A stretch of DNA of 64,000 nucleotides from Bradyrhizobium lablabi (GTDB lineage Bacteria > Pseudomonadota > Alphaproteobacteria > Rhizobiales > Xanthobacteraceae): positions 4,278,001 to 4,342,000 of the forward strand of contig NZ_LT670844.1 in NCBI RefSeq assembly GCF_900141755.1, in the 5' to 3' direction. The position numbers and the translations under genes are program-made. Positions 9,363-20,656 of this stretch are shown piece by piece. Positions within the stretch are counted from its first letter, which is position 1; each line of letters opens with the position of its first letter. The notes beneath the pieces were generated by a model. The model was not told the origin of the DNA. It did not search any database and saw nothing but the letters and a program-made list of their open reading frames with translations.

Positions 9363-11573
9363 ATGGACCATCTTGCGCGCGCCACCACCTCATCCGCCTC
9401 GTCGACGCGTGTCGTCGATGTGCTGGTGCCGGTCGCGCTCAATCAGACCTATTCCTATCGCGTGCCCCGCGGCATGGAGCTGAAGCCGGGCGACGTGGTC
9501 GCCGTGCCGCTGGGGCCGCGCGAGGTGGTCGCGGTGGTCTGGGCGGAAAACGCCAATCCCGATCCGCGGCTGCATAATCGCCTAAAAGACGTCGGCGAAA
9601 AGCTCGACGTGCCGCCCCTGAAAGAGGAACTGCGCTCCCTCGTCGACTGGGTCGCCAACTACACCCTGTCGGCGCGCGGCATGGTGCTGCGGATGACCTT
9701 GCGGATGGGCGAACATCTCGGCCCGGAGCGGGTGCGGATGGGCGTGCGCCTGGCCGGCAAGCCGCCCCAGCGCATGACGCCGGCGCGGCGGCGATTGATC
9801 GATGTGCTGTCGGATGGCCTGCTGCACGGCAAATCCGAGGCGGCAAAGGAAGCCGGCGTCTCTACCGGGGTGGTAGATGGTCTCGTCGATGAAGGCACGC
9901 TTGCAACCGAGCCGATGCCGCGCGCGGTGGCGCCGCCGGCGCCCGATCCTTCCTACGCGCAGCCCGAATTTTCCCGGCAGCAGCGCACCGCCGTGGACGC
10001 GATGCGGGCGCTCGCAGCCAATGGCAGTTTCCATGTCGCCCTCCTCGATGGCGTCACGGGTTCGGGAAAGACCGAAGTTTACTTCGAGGCGATCGCGGAG
10101 GTCATCCGGCGCGGCAAGCAGACGCTGATCCTGATGCCGGAGATCGCGCTGACCGGACAGTTCCTGGATCGTTTTTCGCGGCGCTTTGGGGTGCGTCCGC
10201 TGGAATGGCATTCCGAACTGACGCCACGCACGCGGCAACGCAATTGGGCCGCGATCGCGGAGGGCGAAGCGCCGGTCGTGGTCGGCGCGCGCTCGGCGCT
10301 GTTTTTGCCCTACGCAAATTTGGGCCTGATCGTGGTCGATGAAGAGCACGACCAGGCCTACAAGCAGGACGAGGGCGCGCATTATCACGCCCGCGACATG
10401 GCGGTGGTGCGGGCGCATATCGCGAAAATTCCAATCGTGCTGGCTTCCGCGACGCCGTCGGTCGAGACGGAAGTGAACGCGCGCAAGGGCCGCTACCAGC
10501 GCGTGGTGTTGCCGTCACGGTTCGGCGGCCAGCACATGCCGCATATCGAGGCGATCGATCTGCGCCGCGAAGCCCCCGCGCGCGGCCGTTTTATTTCGCC
10601 GCGGTTGGCTGAGGAGATCAAAATCGCGATCGAGCGCCGCGAGCAGGCGCTATTGTTTCTCAATCGCCGTGGCTATGCGCCGCTGACCTTGTGCCGTGCC
10701 TGCGGGCATCGGTTTGCCTGCACGATCTGCGACGCCTGGCTGGTCGATCATCGTTTCCGCCAGCGCCTCGTCTGTCATCATTGCGGCTTCTCCATGCCGC
10801 GCCCGCTCATCTGCCCGCATTGCCAGGCGGAGCAATCGCTGGTCGCGGTCGGCCCCGGCGTCGAACGCCTGCAGGAGGAGGCCGCCGCACTGTTTCCGCA
10901 AGCCCGCACCATGGTGCTGTCGAGCGATTTGATCACCTCGATCGAGACCATGCGCAGCGAATTGAACGAGATCGCGGAGGGCCGCGTCGATATCATCATC
11001 GGCACGCAACTGGTGGCAAAAGGCCATCATTTTCCGCGGCTCAATCTGGTCGGCGTGGTCGACGCCGATTTGGGCCTGAGCAATGGCGATCCGCGCGCCG
11101 CCGAGCGCACCTTTCAATTGCTCAATCAGGTGATCGGGCGCGCCGGGCGCGATCAGGGCCGTGGCGTAGGCTATTTGCAGACCCACCAGCCCGAACATCC
11201 GGTGATGAAGGCGTTGGTGGCGTGCGACCGCGAGGCATTTTATTTAAGCGAAATCGAGGGGCGCGAGCGCGCGCTCTATCCGCCGTTCGGCCGGCTCGCG
11301 AGCCTGATCATCTCCGGGGGCGACCGCCCCACCGCTGAAGGCTTTGCGCGCCGCCTTGTGGCCGTTGCGCCGATCGATCCGCGCATCCAGGTGTTGGGGC
11401 CGGCCGAAGCCCCGCTCGCAGTGATCAAGGGCCGCTACCGTTTTCGGCTCCTGGTAAAATCAGCGCGCGGCGTCGACCTGTCGGAATATCTCCGCGAATG
11501 GCTCGCCGCGGGGCCGAAGACAAAAGGCAATCTCAAGCTCGAAGTCGACGTCGATCCGCAGAGCTTTTTGTGA
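9363..11573 (+). CDS. priA: primosomal protein N' (replication restart helicase)
   Basis: Superfamily 2 DNA helicase that reloads the replisome at stalled forks. At 736 aa it has the family length. An N-terminal 3'-DNA-end-binding domain covers about 15-115. The helicase core has Walker A GVTGSGKTEVYF (about 229-240), Walker B DEEH (about 326), LASATPSVET, and the C-terminal lobe GTQLVAKGHHFPRL and QVIGRAGRDQGRG. The zinc-binding insert between about 443 and 490 carries CRAC, CTIC, CHHC and CPHC pairs, as expected for PriA. It is divergent from xerC; the atp operon follows after a repeat-rich gap and rlpA, the usual alphaproteobacterial linkage. Confidence 0.96.
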   Translation: MDHLARATTSSASSTRVVDVLVPVALNQTYSYRVPRGMELKPGDVVAVPLGPREVVAVVWAENANPDPRLHNRLKDVGEKLDVPPLKEELRSLVDWVANYTLSARGMVLRMTLRMGEHLGPERVRMGVRLAGKPPQRMTPARRRLIDVLSDGLLHGKSEAAKEAGVSTGVVDGLVDEGTLATEPMPRAVAPPAPDPSYAQPEFSRQQRTAVDAMRALAANGSFHVALLDGVTGSGKTEVYFEAIAEVIRRGKQTLILMPEIALTGQFLDRFSRRFGVRPLEWHSELTPRTRQRNWAAIAEGEAPVVVGARSALFLPYANLGLIVVDEEHDQAYKQDEGAHYHARDMAVVRAHIAKIPIVLASATPSVETEVNARKGRYQRVVLPSRFGGQHMPHIEAIDLRREAPARGRFISPRLAEEIKIAIERREQALLFLNRRGYAPLTLCRACGHRFACTICDAWLVDHRFRQRLVCHHCGFSMPRPLICPHCQAEQSLVAVGPGVERLQEEAAALFPQARTMVLSSDLITSIETMRSELNEIAEGRVDIIIGTQLVAKGHHFPRLNLVGVVDADLGLSNGDPRAAERTFQLLNQVIGRAGRDQGRGVGYLQTHQPEHPVMKALVACDREAFYLSEIEGRERALYPPFGRLASLIISGGDRPTAEGFARRLVAVAPIDPRIQVLGPAEAPLAVIKGRYRFRLLVKSARGVDLSEYLREWLAAGPKTKGNLKLEVDVDPQSFL

Positions 11574-11586
11574 TTGACGCCCCATC

Positions 11587-11745
11587 CGTCATTGCGAGCC
11601 AACGGGTCGGCGCGAAGCGCCGCCCGATGACAGGCTCCGCGACTTGTCCGCCGTAGCTCGAAGAGCGAAGGCGGAAGCAATCCAGCTTTGGTGCCGCGAC
11701 ACAGAAAGCTGGATTGCTTCGTCGCGTCGCTCCTCGCAATGACGG
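11587..11745. repeat. long interspersed inverted repeat (CGTCATTGCGAG type)
   Basis: The element opens CGTCATTGCGAG and closes CTCGCAATGACG; inner arms AAGCAATCCAGCTTT and AAAGCTGGATTGCTTC pair around a short loop. This is the well-known rhizobial type of mobile palindrome. It starts shortly after the priA stop and could serve as its 3' end. No coding function is supported. Confidence 0.75.
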
Positions 11746-11768
11746 GGAGAGAGTGCGCCCAGCCGCAA

Positions 11769-11910
11769 CTGATTTGCCCGACGGGCAAATCAGCGAGCTA
11801 CGGCGGCCTGCGCCAAAACGCTAATTTGTTGAACCGGATCAACGTGATTTGGGTCGTCCAGTCCCATTCGCAAAAATAAATCCGTTCTCGTTTGACCCAA
11901 ATCACTTTTA
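11769..11910. repeat. second interspersed inverted repeat
   Basis: Contains the hairpin CTGATTTGCCC GAC GGGCAAATCAG at 11769-11793 and a wider pair GTGATTTGGGTC / GACCCAAATCAC at about 11849 and 11894. I associate both segments with repeats common in Bradyrhizobium genomes. The spacer between them has no gene. Confidence 0.65.
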
Positions 11911-11947
11911 AAACTCATCCCGTCTCGTTCCTCTGGAGGGGCGTATC

Positions 11948-12340
11948 GCGATCGTCACGGACGCGGAATGAGATGCGGTGGACGCGAGCGGCGCTATTGA
12001 CGAACAGCGCTGAAGCGGACGGCGAAGTCGTGTGGTCCTGACACCCCGACGCTGGTGTCAAGTTGGCGGAAGCAATTCCGCCGATGACGGTGGCAAAAGA
12101 GCCCGGTCACCGGGGAGAGCACGAAGTAAGCCGTTAAGACCATCGCGTGCGGGAATGCCGGGTTGTTCCGGTGGACCTGTGGTGACTAACGCGCGTGTTT
12201 ACTACACTACACGCGCGGCTGCGGGTGCATCGGCGCCCGGCATTCCCCACGCCCTCTTGGGGGCGGAAGTTTCTTGCACAACTCGGGCGCTTCGCGCCGC
12301 GAGATCGTGAAACTGCGTTTGAAGTTCGCGCTTTATATCG
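11948..12340 (+). repeat. conserved ~390-bp non-coding-looking element
   Basis: A structured stretch with several local inverted repeats: AATTCCGCC beside GGCGGAAGCAATT, CCGGTCACCGG, and CGCGCGTGT/ACACGCGCG around a TTACTAC loop. From memory near-identical copies occur many times in Bradyrhizobium genomes and are sometimes annotated as small hypothetical proteins; a frame at 12032-12310 is such a case but is Arg/Ala/Gly-rich with no start signal. I regard it as a dispersed element, possibly transcribed. No 300-bp coding region is otherwise present between priA and rlpA. Confidence 0.55.
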
Positions 12341-12345
12341 GAGTT

Positions 12346-12500
12346 CGTCATGCCCGGGCTTGTCCCGGGCATCCACGTCTTGGCCGCACGCGAATAGGCG
12401 AATAGCGAATGGAGAGTAGCGAATAGAAATTCGCCATTCGCTACTCGCCATTCGCCCCCTGCCAAGACGTGGATGGCCGGGACGAAGCCCGGCCATGACG
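12346..12500. repeat. composite repeat: GAATAG-type inverted repeat nested in a REP pair
   Basis: The outer unit starts CGTCATGCCCGGGCTTGTCC and ends GGCCGGGACGAAGCCCGGCC followed by ATGACG, each half being a hairpin, with CCACGTCTTGG matched by CCAAGACGTGG. Between them (12391-12456) sits a second type of inverted repeat built of reiterated GCGAATAG/GAATGG words on the left and GCCATTCGCTACTCGCCATT on the right. The inner type recurs at 18369 and 36253, the outer type at 33363. Confidence 0.75.
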
Positions 12501-12553
12501 AAAACGGGAATTGGCTGTTTGAAAATTGAATCGAGAGCACTCATCCACCCCGC

Positions 12554-12588
12554 AAAGAAAAAGCCTGCCGTCATTTGCGACGGCAGGC
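12554..12588 (-). terminator. intrinsic terminator downstream of rlpA
   Basis: Perfect 10-bp stem GCCTGCCGTC / GACGGCAGGC with a 6-nt loop at 12563-12588. On the minus strand it is followed by TTTTTCTTT. It lies about 90 bp after the rlpA stop and reads as that gene's terminator. The plus strand also carries a short T run, so it may work in both directions. Confidence 0.85.
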
Positions 12589-12679
12589 TTTTCTTCGGCG
12601 CGCAGCAAACCTCTGCGGCCGATACGCCACGCAACGCTTACTGAATTTTGCGGGATAAAGGAGGCGTCTAGGACGCCAC

Positions 12680-13189
12680 TTAGGAGACGACTTCGGCGGT
12701 GACGCGGCCGACGCCGGCACTGGTCAGGCCGACCGCACGCGCGGCGGCCGTCGAAAGGTCGAGAACCCGGCCGCGAACGAACGGGCCGCGGTCATTGACG
12801 GTGACGACCACGCTGCGGCCGCCATGGGTGACCCTGAGCTTGGTGCCGAACGGCAGCGAGCGATGGGCACAGGTCAGCGCGCTCTGATCGAAACGCTGGC
12901 CGGAAGCCGTCTTGCGGCCGGATTCGTTGCCGTAGAAGGAGGCCATTCCAGAGAAGCTATGTGCGGAGCCCGGCGACGGAGCAATCGCGGCATTGGCCTC
13001 GCGCCAGGAAGCGTTGCCGCCCCTGGGAGAGCTGCTGGCATAGTGATGATGACGCTGGCCGTGGTGCCGGTGGGATTTGGCCGAGGCTTCGGTGACGCTG
13101 CCCCCGACCATCAGAGTTGCGGCGAAAAGAGCTACCGCCGTGCGCGACTGGGTTACATGTCCCAGCTTGGGCTTGTTGAACTTCAGCAT
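12680..13189 (-). CDS. RlpA-like septal ring lytic transglycosylase
   Basis: Periplasmic double-psi beta-barrel protein of 169 aa. A signal peptide (about residues 1-38: basic start, hydrophobic AVALFAATLMVGG, then an Ala-Ser-Ala cleavage region) is followed by a His-rich low-complexity stretch and the RlpA/DPBB domain: SGMASFYGNESGRKTASGQ, LTCAHRSLPFGTKLRV and VNDRGPFVRGRVLDLS. The last motif carries the Asp typical of this lytic transglycosylase fold. There is no SPOR domain, so this is a short RlpA-like form rather than full-length RlpA. The ATG at 13189 has GAGGGAC upstream. A palindrome and a CtrA-like box lie in its upstream region. Confidence 0.85.
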   Translation of the reverse strand: MLKFNKPKLGHVTQSRTAVALFAATLMVGGSVTEASAKSHRHHGQRHHHYASSSPRGGNASWREANAAIAPSPGSAHSFSGMASFYGNESGRKTASGQRFDQSALTCAHRSLPFGTKLRVTHGGRSVVVTVNDRGPFVRGRVLDLSTAAARAVGLTSAGVGRVTAEVVS

Positions 13190-13209
13190 ATTTGTCCCTC
13201 GAAATAGTA

Positions 13210-13227
13210 TTGCCACATATGTGGCAA
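13210..13227. promoter_or_regulatory. perfect 18-bp palindrome upstream of rlpA
   Basis: TTGCCACATATGTGGCAA is exactly self-complementary and lies 20 bp upstream of the rlpA ATG, within the probable leader or promoter. It has the size and symmetry of a dimeric repressor operator, but could also form an RNA hairpin near the ribosome-binding site. Confidence 0.5.
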
Positions 13228-13369
13228 GTGGAACCCCCGTCCCGTTTGGAGAGATCGCGCTTTGGTGGGCTAATGAGGCGTGAATTAGGCAGTAGAATCG
13301 TTTTGTCGCAGGCTGAAATATCTTGTTACTGAATGCAGGTAATCGAGAGATGTTCCGTAATCTTACGGT

Positions 13370-13385
13370 TTAATGAAAAATTAAC
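13370..13385. promoter_or_regulatory. candidate CtrA-binding site
   Basis: TTAATGAAAAATTAAC fits the full CtrA consensus TTAA-N7-TTAAC, with a further TTAACC half-site immediately following. It is about 180 bp upstream of the rlpA-like cell-envelope gene (minus strand) and about 445 bp upstream of atpH. CtrA commonly controls division and envelope genes in alphaproteobacteria, so rlpA is the likelier target. Confidence 0.5.
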
Positions 13386-13828
13386 TTAACCATTACTTAG
13401 AAATACTGACAAACGAAGTCGTCGCCGGAATCGACGAGGTTTCGTCAAGTAATGCGGCGATGGAATAGCTCCGGCGCCCGGCCGTTCCTGCGGCTGGCGC
13501 ATCGGGCCCATGCAGGGGAGGGTGGAACAAATCTCCGACGTGTTGACGGGCGTCAATTATGGTTCGCGCTCGCCGACGAATTGTCCGAGCCCACTGGCCT
13601 GGAAATCAGAGCTCAATCGACAGGCGACAAGGCAGCGCCAGCGCTTCTCGTCATGTTGCACCTGCGCGCTCGCTATGTTAGCAAAGCCGCGATTTTAACG
13701 ATCCCGGTGCACTCAGTGCCGGTCGAAAATCGAAGTCCCGCTTGAATTCCAAGGGCTTGGATCGCTAGGCGCCGCATCGTGGCGACGGTTTTTCCCTTGC
13801 GAGTTTGACAGCTAAAAAGAGCGTGTCT

Positions 13829-15918
<2,090 letters not shown>

Positions 15919-16009
15919 TTTGCCGTCGTGGCCCGGTCTAAAGGCTGGGCCCGATGAAAGAGAGGCTTGCGGTCGGATCTAAAGATCGGATCGCCGGGGT
16001 TAACTAAGA

Positions 16010-16888
16010 ATGGCTTCACTTAAAGACATGCGGGTCCGCATTGCCTCTACCAAGGCGACGCAGAAGATCACCAAGGCGATGCAGATGGTCGCGGCCTCAA
16101 AGCTGCGCCGCGCGCAGACCGCCGCCGAAGCGGCGCGGCCCTATGCGGAAAAAATGGACGCGGTAATCTCCAACATTGCGACCGCGGCCGCAGGCTCGCC
16201 CGGGGCGCCGGTGCTGCTCTCCGGCACCGGCAAGGATCAGGTGCATCTGCTGTTGGTCTGCACCGGCGAACGGGGCCTGTGCGGTGCGTTCAATTCGGCG
16301 ATCGTGCGGCTGGCGCGCGAGCGCGCCAACGCGCTGATCAGCCAGGGCAAAGAGGTCAAGATCTTTTGCGTCGGGCGCAAGGGATTCGAGCAGCTGCGCC
16401 GCACCTTCGAGAAGCAGATCGTCGAGACCGTTGAGCTGCGCTCGGTGCGCCAGCTCGGTTTCGTTAATGCCGAAGACATCGCCAAAAAGGTGATTGCGCG
16501 TTTCGAGGCCGGCGAGTTCGACGTCTGCACGCTGTTCTATTCGCGCTTCAAGTCGGTGATCGCGCAGGTCCCGACCGCCCAGCAGATCATCCCGCTGGTG
16601 GTCGAAGCCCCCGCGGCCAGCGCCGGCCCGGCGACGGCTTACGAATACGAGCCGGAAGAGGACGAAATTCTGAGCGGGCTGTTGCCGCGCAATCTCGCGG
16701 TGCAGGTCTTCCGCGCGCTATTGGAAAACAACGCCTCGTTCTACGGCGCGCAGATGAGCGCGATGGACAGCGCCACCCGCAACGCCGGCGACATGATCCG
16801 CAAGCAGACCCTGGTCTACAACCGGACCCGTCAGGCGATGATCACCAAGGAGCTGATTGAAATCATCTCCGGAGCCGAGGCGCTCTGA
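16010..16888 (+). CDS. atpG: ATP synthase F1 subunit gamma
   Basis: Central rotor shaft of F1, 292 aa. The N-terminal coiled-coil helix has [20 protein letters not shown] and the C-terminal helix ends with ARQ-like [16 protein letters not shown]; these two long helices form the shaft. The Rossmann-like middle holds the family motif [12 protein letters not shown]. Start ATG 16010 gives [11 protein letters not shown], as in relatives. Located between atpA and atpD in the canonical order. Confidence 0.97.
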   Translation: MASLKDMRVRIASTKATQKITKAMQMVAASKLRRAQTAAEAARPYAEKMDAVISNIATAAAGSPGAPVLLSGTGKDQVHLLLVCTGERGLCGAFNSAIVRLARERANALISQGKEVKIFCVGRKGFEQLRRTFEKQIVETVELRSVRQLGFVNAEDIAKKVIARFEAGEFDVCTLFYSRFKSVIAQVPTAQQIIPLVVEAPAASAGPATAYEYEPEEDEILSGLLPRNLAVQVFRALLENNASFYGAQMSAMDSATRNAGDMIRKQTLVYNRTRQAMITKELIEIISGAEAL

Positions 16889-18367
<1,479 letters not shown>

Positions 18368-18368
18368 C

Positions 18369-18446
18369 AGGCGAATAGCGAATAGGGAGTGGCGAATAGC
18401 GCTGCTCCCTTATTCTCTACTCGCCATTCGCCACTCACCATTCGCG
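18369..18446. repeat. GAATAG-type inverted repeat inside the atp operon
   Basis: Left arm of reiterated GCGAATAGCGAATAGGGAGT words, right arm CTACTCGCCATTCGCCACTC plus ACCATTCGC, with GCTGCTCCC in the loop. It starts two bases after the atpD stop and ends 8 bp before the atpC ATG. The atpD-atpC mRNA can fold it into a large hairpin over the atpC initiation region. Same family as 12391-12456 and 36253-36321. Confidence 0.8.
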
Positions 18447-18454
18447 GGTTCTCC

Positions 18455-18862
18455 ATGGCCACCTTCCACTTCGATCTCGTCTCGCCCGAAAAGCTCGCCT
18501 TCTCCGGCGATGTCGATCAGGTCGACGTCCCCGGCCTCGAGGGCGATTTCGGCGTGCTTGCCGGACACGCCCCGGTGGTGGCCGCGATCCGGCCGGGAAT
18601 CCTCACCGTGACGGCAGGCGGGACGCACAAGAAGATCATCGTGCTCGGCGGTCTTGCCGAAGTGTCCGACAAGGGCCTCACCGTGCTCGCCGATGTCGCC
18701 ACCTCGATCGAGGAACTGGATCGGGCCAGGTTCGCCGACAAGATTGCCGAGATGGAAGCCAAGCTCGCGGAGAAGGAGGGCTCGGGGCTCGACCGCGCGA
18801 TCGAGCGGCTCGATCATTTCAAGAGCATCCAGAACCAGCTCAGCTCGACGGCGATGCACTGA
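18455..18862 (+). CDS. atpC: ATP synthase F1 subunit epsilon
   Basis: Epsilon subunit, 135 aa, joining gamma to the c-ring and inhibiting ATP hydrolysis. The N-terminal beta-sandwich begins [17 protein letters not shown] and includes the conserved [20 protein letters not shown]; a C-terminal helical tail (about 90-135) follows. The ATG at 18455 gives the family start; a longer frame from 18389 would translate the repeat and is rejected. There is no clear Shine-Dalgarno other than sequence donated by the upstream repeat. Confidence 0.96.
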   Translation: MATFHFDLVSPEKLAFSGDVDQVDVPGLEGDFGVLAGHAPVVAAIRPGILTVTAGGTHKKIIVLGGLAEVSDKGLTVLADVATSIEELDRARFADKIAEMEAKLAEKEGSGLDRAIERLDHFKSIQNQLSSTAMH

Positions 18863-18997
18863 GGCGCCGCGCCAGGCGCGCCGAAGAATTACATAAACAC
18901 GACGCCGCCAGCGCTGTAACGGATGCCGAAAGCCGGTTGCGCCTGACGGCTTCTGGCGGCATTCTGCGGCGGCAAATCGTTGTCCGGGGCTGGCTTC

Positions 18998-20650
18998 ATG
19001 AAACGCAAGATCGCGGCGATATTCGCGGCCGATATTGCCGGCTACTCAAGGCTTGTCGCCGAAGACGAAGAGGAGACGCTGCGGCGGCTCGCATCCTACC
19101 GGCTGGTGACGGACGACTTCATTGCCAAATCGGGCGGGCGGATTTTCAATACCGCGGGCGATGCGGTTCTCGCCGAGTTTCCGAGCGCGGTCGAAGCCGT
19201 GCGATGCGCGATCGACATCCAGGAAAGCCTGCGCACCCGGAATATGGCCTATCCGCCGAGCCGCCAGATGTGCTTTCGCATCGGCATCACGATCGGCGAC
19301 GTGGTGGAACGCGACGGCGACCTCCTGGGAGATGGCGTCAACATCGCGGCGCGGCTCGAGGGTCTGGCCGAAGTCGGCGGCATCTGCGTCTCGCGCGCGG
19401 TGCACGAACAGGTGGCCAACAAGCTGTCGGTGCAGTTCGCCGACATCGGCGAGCAGGAAGTAAAGAACATCCCGACGCCTGTGCATGCCTATATGGTGGC
19501 GATGCGGCGCGAGGACGGAACCTACGCGCCGCCGCAAGTCAAGAAGAAGGCCCCGCCGCCTCCCACTCACGCCACGCCGAGCTGGATGTGGCCGTTGGTG
19601 GTTGCGGTGGTGTGTCTTGCGGCCATCGGCGTCGGCGGCTTCCTGTATTTTACCAAGCTGGAGTTGCCCGGCGCGCCCAAGGACTCCTCGTTGGCCAACA
19701 ATATCGCCTCGCCTTCGCCGCCGGCCACGCCGGCTCCTGCGCCAACGCCGGCCCCGTCGCCGACATTCGCGAGCGCGCCGCCACCGCCACCGCCATCGCC
19801 GCCTTCCCCGCCGCCGCCCACATCAGGCGAAAAGTTTGTGGCCGAGACCGTGCCGTTCGTTCCCGATCGGGCTCGTACCGTTTTGGCGACCGAGTATGCT
19901 TCCGCACCTGACTACAAGGCCCTGGCCCTCAATACCAACGGTGTCAGCGGCTTCGCCGTCGGCCAGCCGAATGAAGAGGCCGCAAAAAATGCCGCGGTCG
20001 AGCAATGCCAGAAACGCGCGGACGCCACCCAGTTGCCGCGAAAATGCGAAGTCTACGCGGTCGGCAATGCGGTGGTCTACGCCCATGGCCGCCCGCCGGT
20101 GCCGCCCGCGCCCTGGATCAGGCACGACCCGGTAACCGAGCGGCCATTCGCCGCCAAGGATGTACCGATCGTGCGCGAGCCCGGAAAGGCCAGGATCGAG
20201 AACACGTATCCGCCGGCCCGAAAGAGCAAGACGCTGGCGATCGGACCCGGCGGCGCCTTCTTTTACATGCTCGGCCTGGACAGCATGGAGGAAGCGGCGC
20301 GCCGAATCCAGGAAACCTGCGGCGCCGTGGTCGGTGTTCCCTGCATGATCGTGGCCGCGGACGATGCATTCGTCGTTCCCGTGCCGACGACGTTGAAGGC
20401 CATCGGCTTCTTTCATGCCGACCGGCATCCGTCGATTGCGACGGATGCGAGAGATGATGTCGCGCGCAAACTCGCGGACGCGCCTTCGGGGTGGAATGCG
20501 GTTGCGGTTGGCACCTCCGGGCGCCCGGGGCTCGCACTCAAGGCGAACACCGAGCAAAATGCGGTCAACGAGGCCCTCGGCAATTGCGTCAAGCACGACA
20601 GCGATTGCCACGTCATCGCGATCGGCCCGTTCGCGGTCGGACCGAACTGA
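18998..20650 (+). CDS. membrane-anchored class III nucleotide cyclase with three DUF4189-like modules
   Basis: A 550-aa protein in three parts. Residues 1-170 form a class III adenylate/guanylate cyclase domain: metal ligands Asp12 (FAADIAGYSRL) and Asp55 (NTAGDAVLAEF), Asp112 and the Asn115/Arg119 pair in GDGVNIAARL. The residue that is usually an adenine-selecting Lys three before GD is Asn51. Residues 196-219 are one transmembrane helix, followed by a Pro/Ala/Ser-rich linker to about 285. The C-terminal part, presumably periplasmic, holds three related units at about 304-365, 407-460 and 495-550, each with an AIG/AVG-type strand and two Cys, of the DUF4189 kind. The enzyme end precedes the membrane helix, so sensing would be C-terminal. 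ATG 18998 chosen; ligand and product are unknown. Confidence 0.85.
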   Translation: MKRKIAAIFAADIAGYSRLVAEDEEETLRRLASYRLVTDDFIAKSGGRIFNTAGDAVLAEFPSAVEAVRCAIDIQESLRTRNMAYPPSRQMCFRIGITIGDVVERDGDLLGDGVNIAARLEGLAEVGGICVSRAVHEQVANKLSVQFADIGEQEVKNIPTPVHAYMVAMRREDGTYAPPQVKKKAPPPPTHATPSWMWPLVVAVVCLAAIGVGGFLYFTKLELPGAPKDSSLANNIASPSPPATPAPAPTPAPSPTFASAPPPPPPSPPSPPPPTSGEKFVAETVPFVPDRARTVLATEYASAPDYKALALNTNGVSGFAVGQPNEEAAKNAAVEQCQKRADATQLPRKCEVYAVGNAVVYAHGRPPVPPAPWIRHDPVTERPFAAKDVPIVREPGKARIENTYPPARKSKTLAIGPGGAFFYMLGLDSMEEAARRIQETCGAVVGVPCMIVAADDAFVVPVPTTLKAIGFFHADRHPSIATDARDDVARKLADAPSGWNAVAVGTSGRPGLALKANTEQNAVNEALGNCVKHDSDCHVIAIGPFAVGPN

Positions 20651-20656
20651 GGTTCG

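Larger units (their letters stand above)
13190..13828. other. intergenic regulatory region between rlpA and atpH
   Basis: About 640 bp without a convincing gene. The left third is AT-rich and holds a perfect palindrome and a TTAA-N7-TTAAC box, described separately. Frames at 13452-13745 and 13510-13698 lack a ribosome-binding site and recognisable composition, and I reject them. The right part must contain the atp promoter and leader, but I see no single convincing -35/-10 pair. Confidence 0.6.

Noticed and set aside
12032..12310. 92-aa frame in the dispersed element before rlpA
   Set aside because: No ribosome-binding site, Arg/Gly/Ala-rich low-order sequence, lies in a repeated structured element.
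13452..13745. 97-aa frame between rlpA and atpH
   Set aside because: No Shine-Dalgarno, no recognisable domain, lies in the region that must hold the atp promoter.
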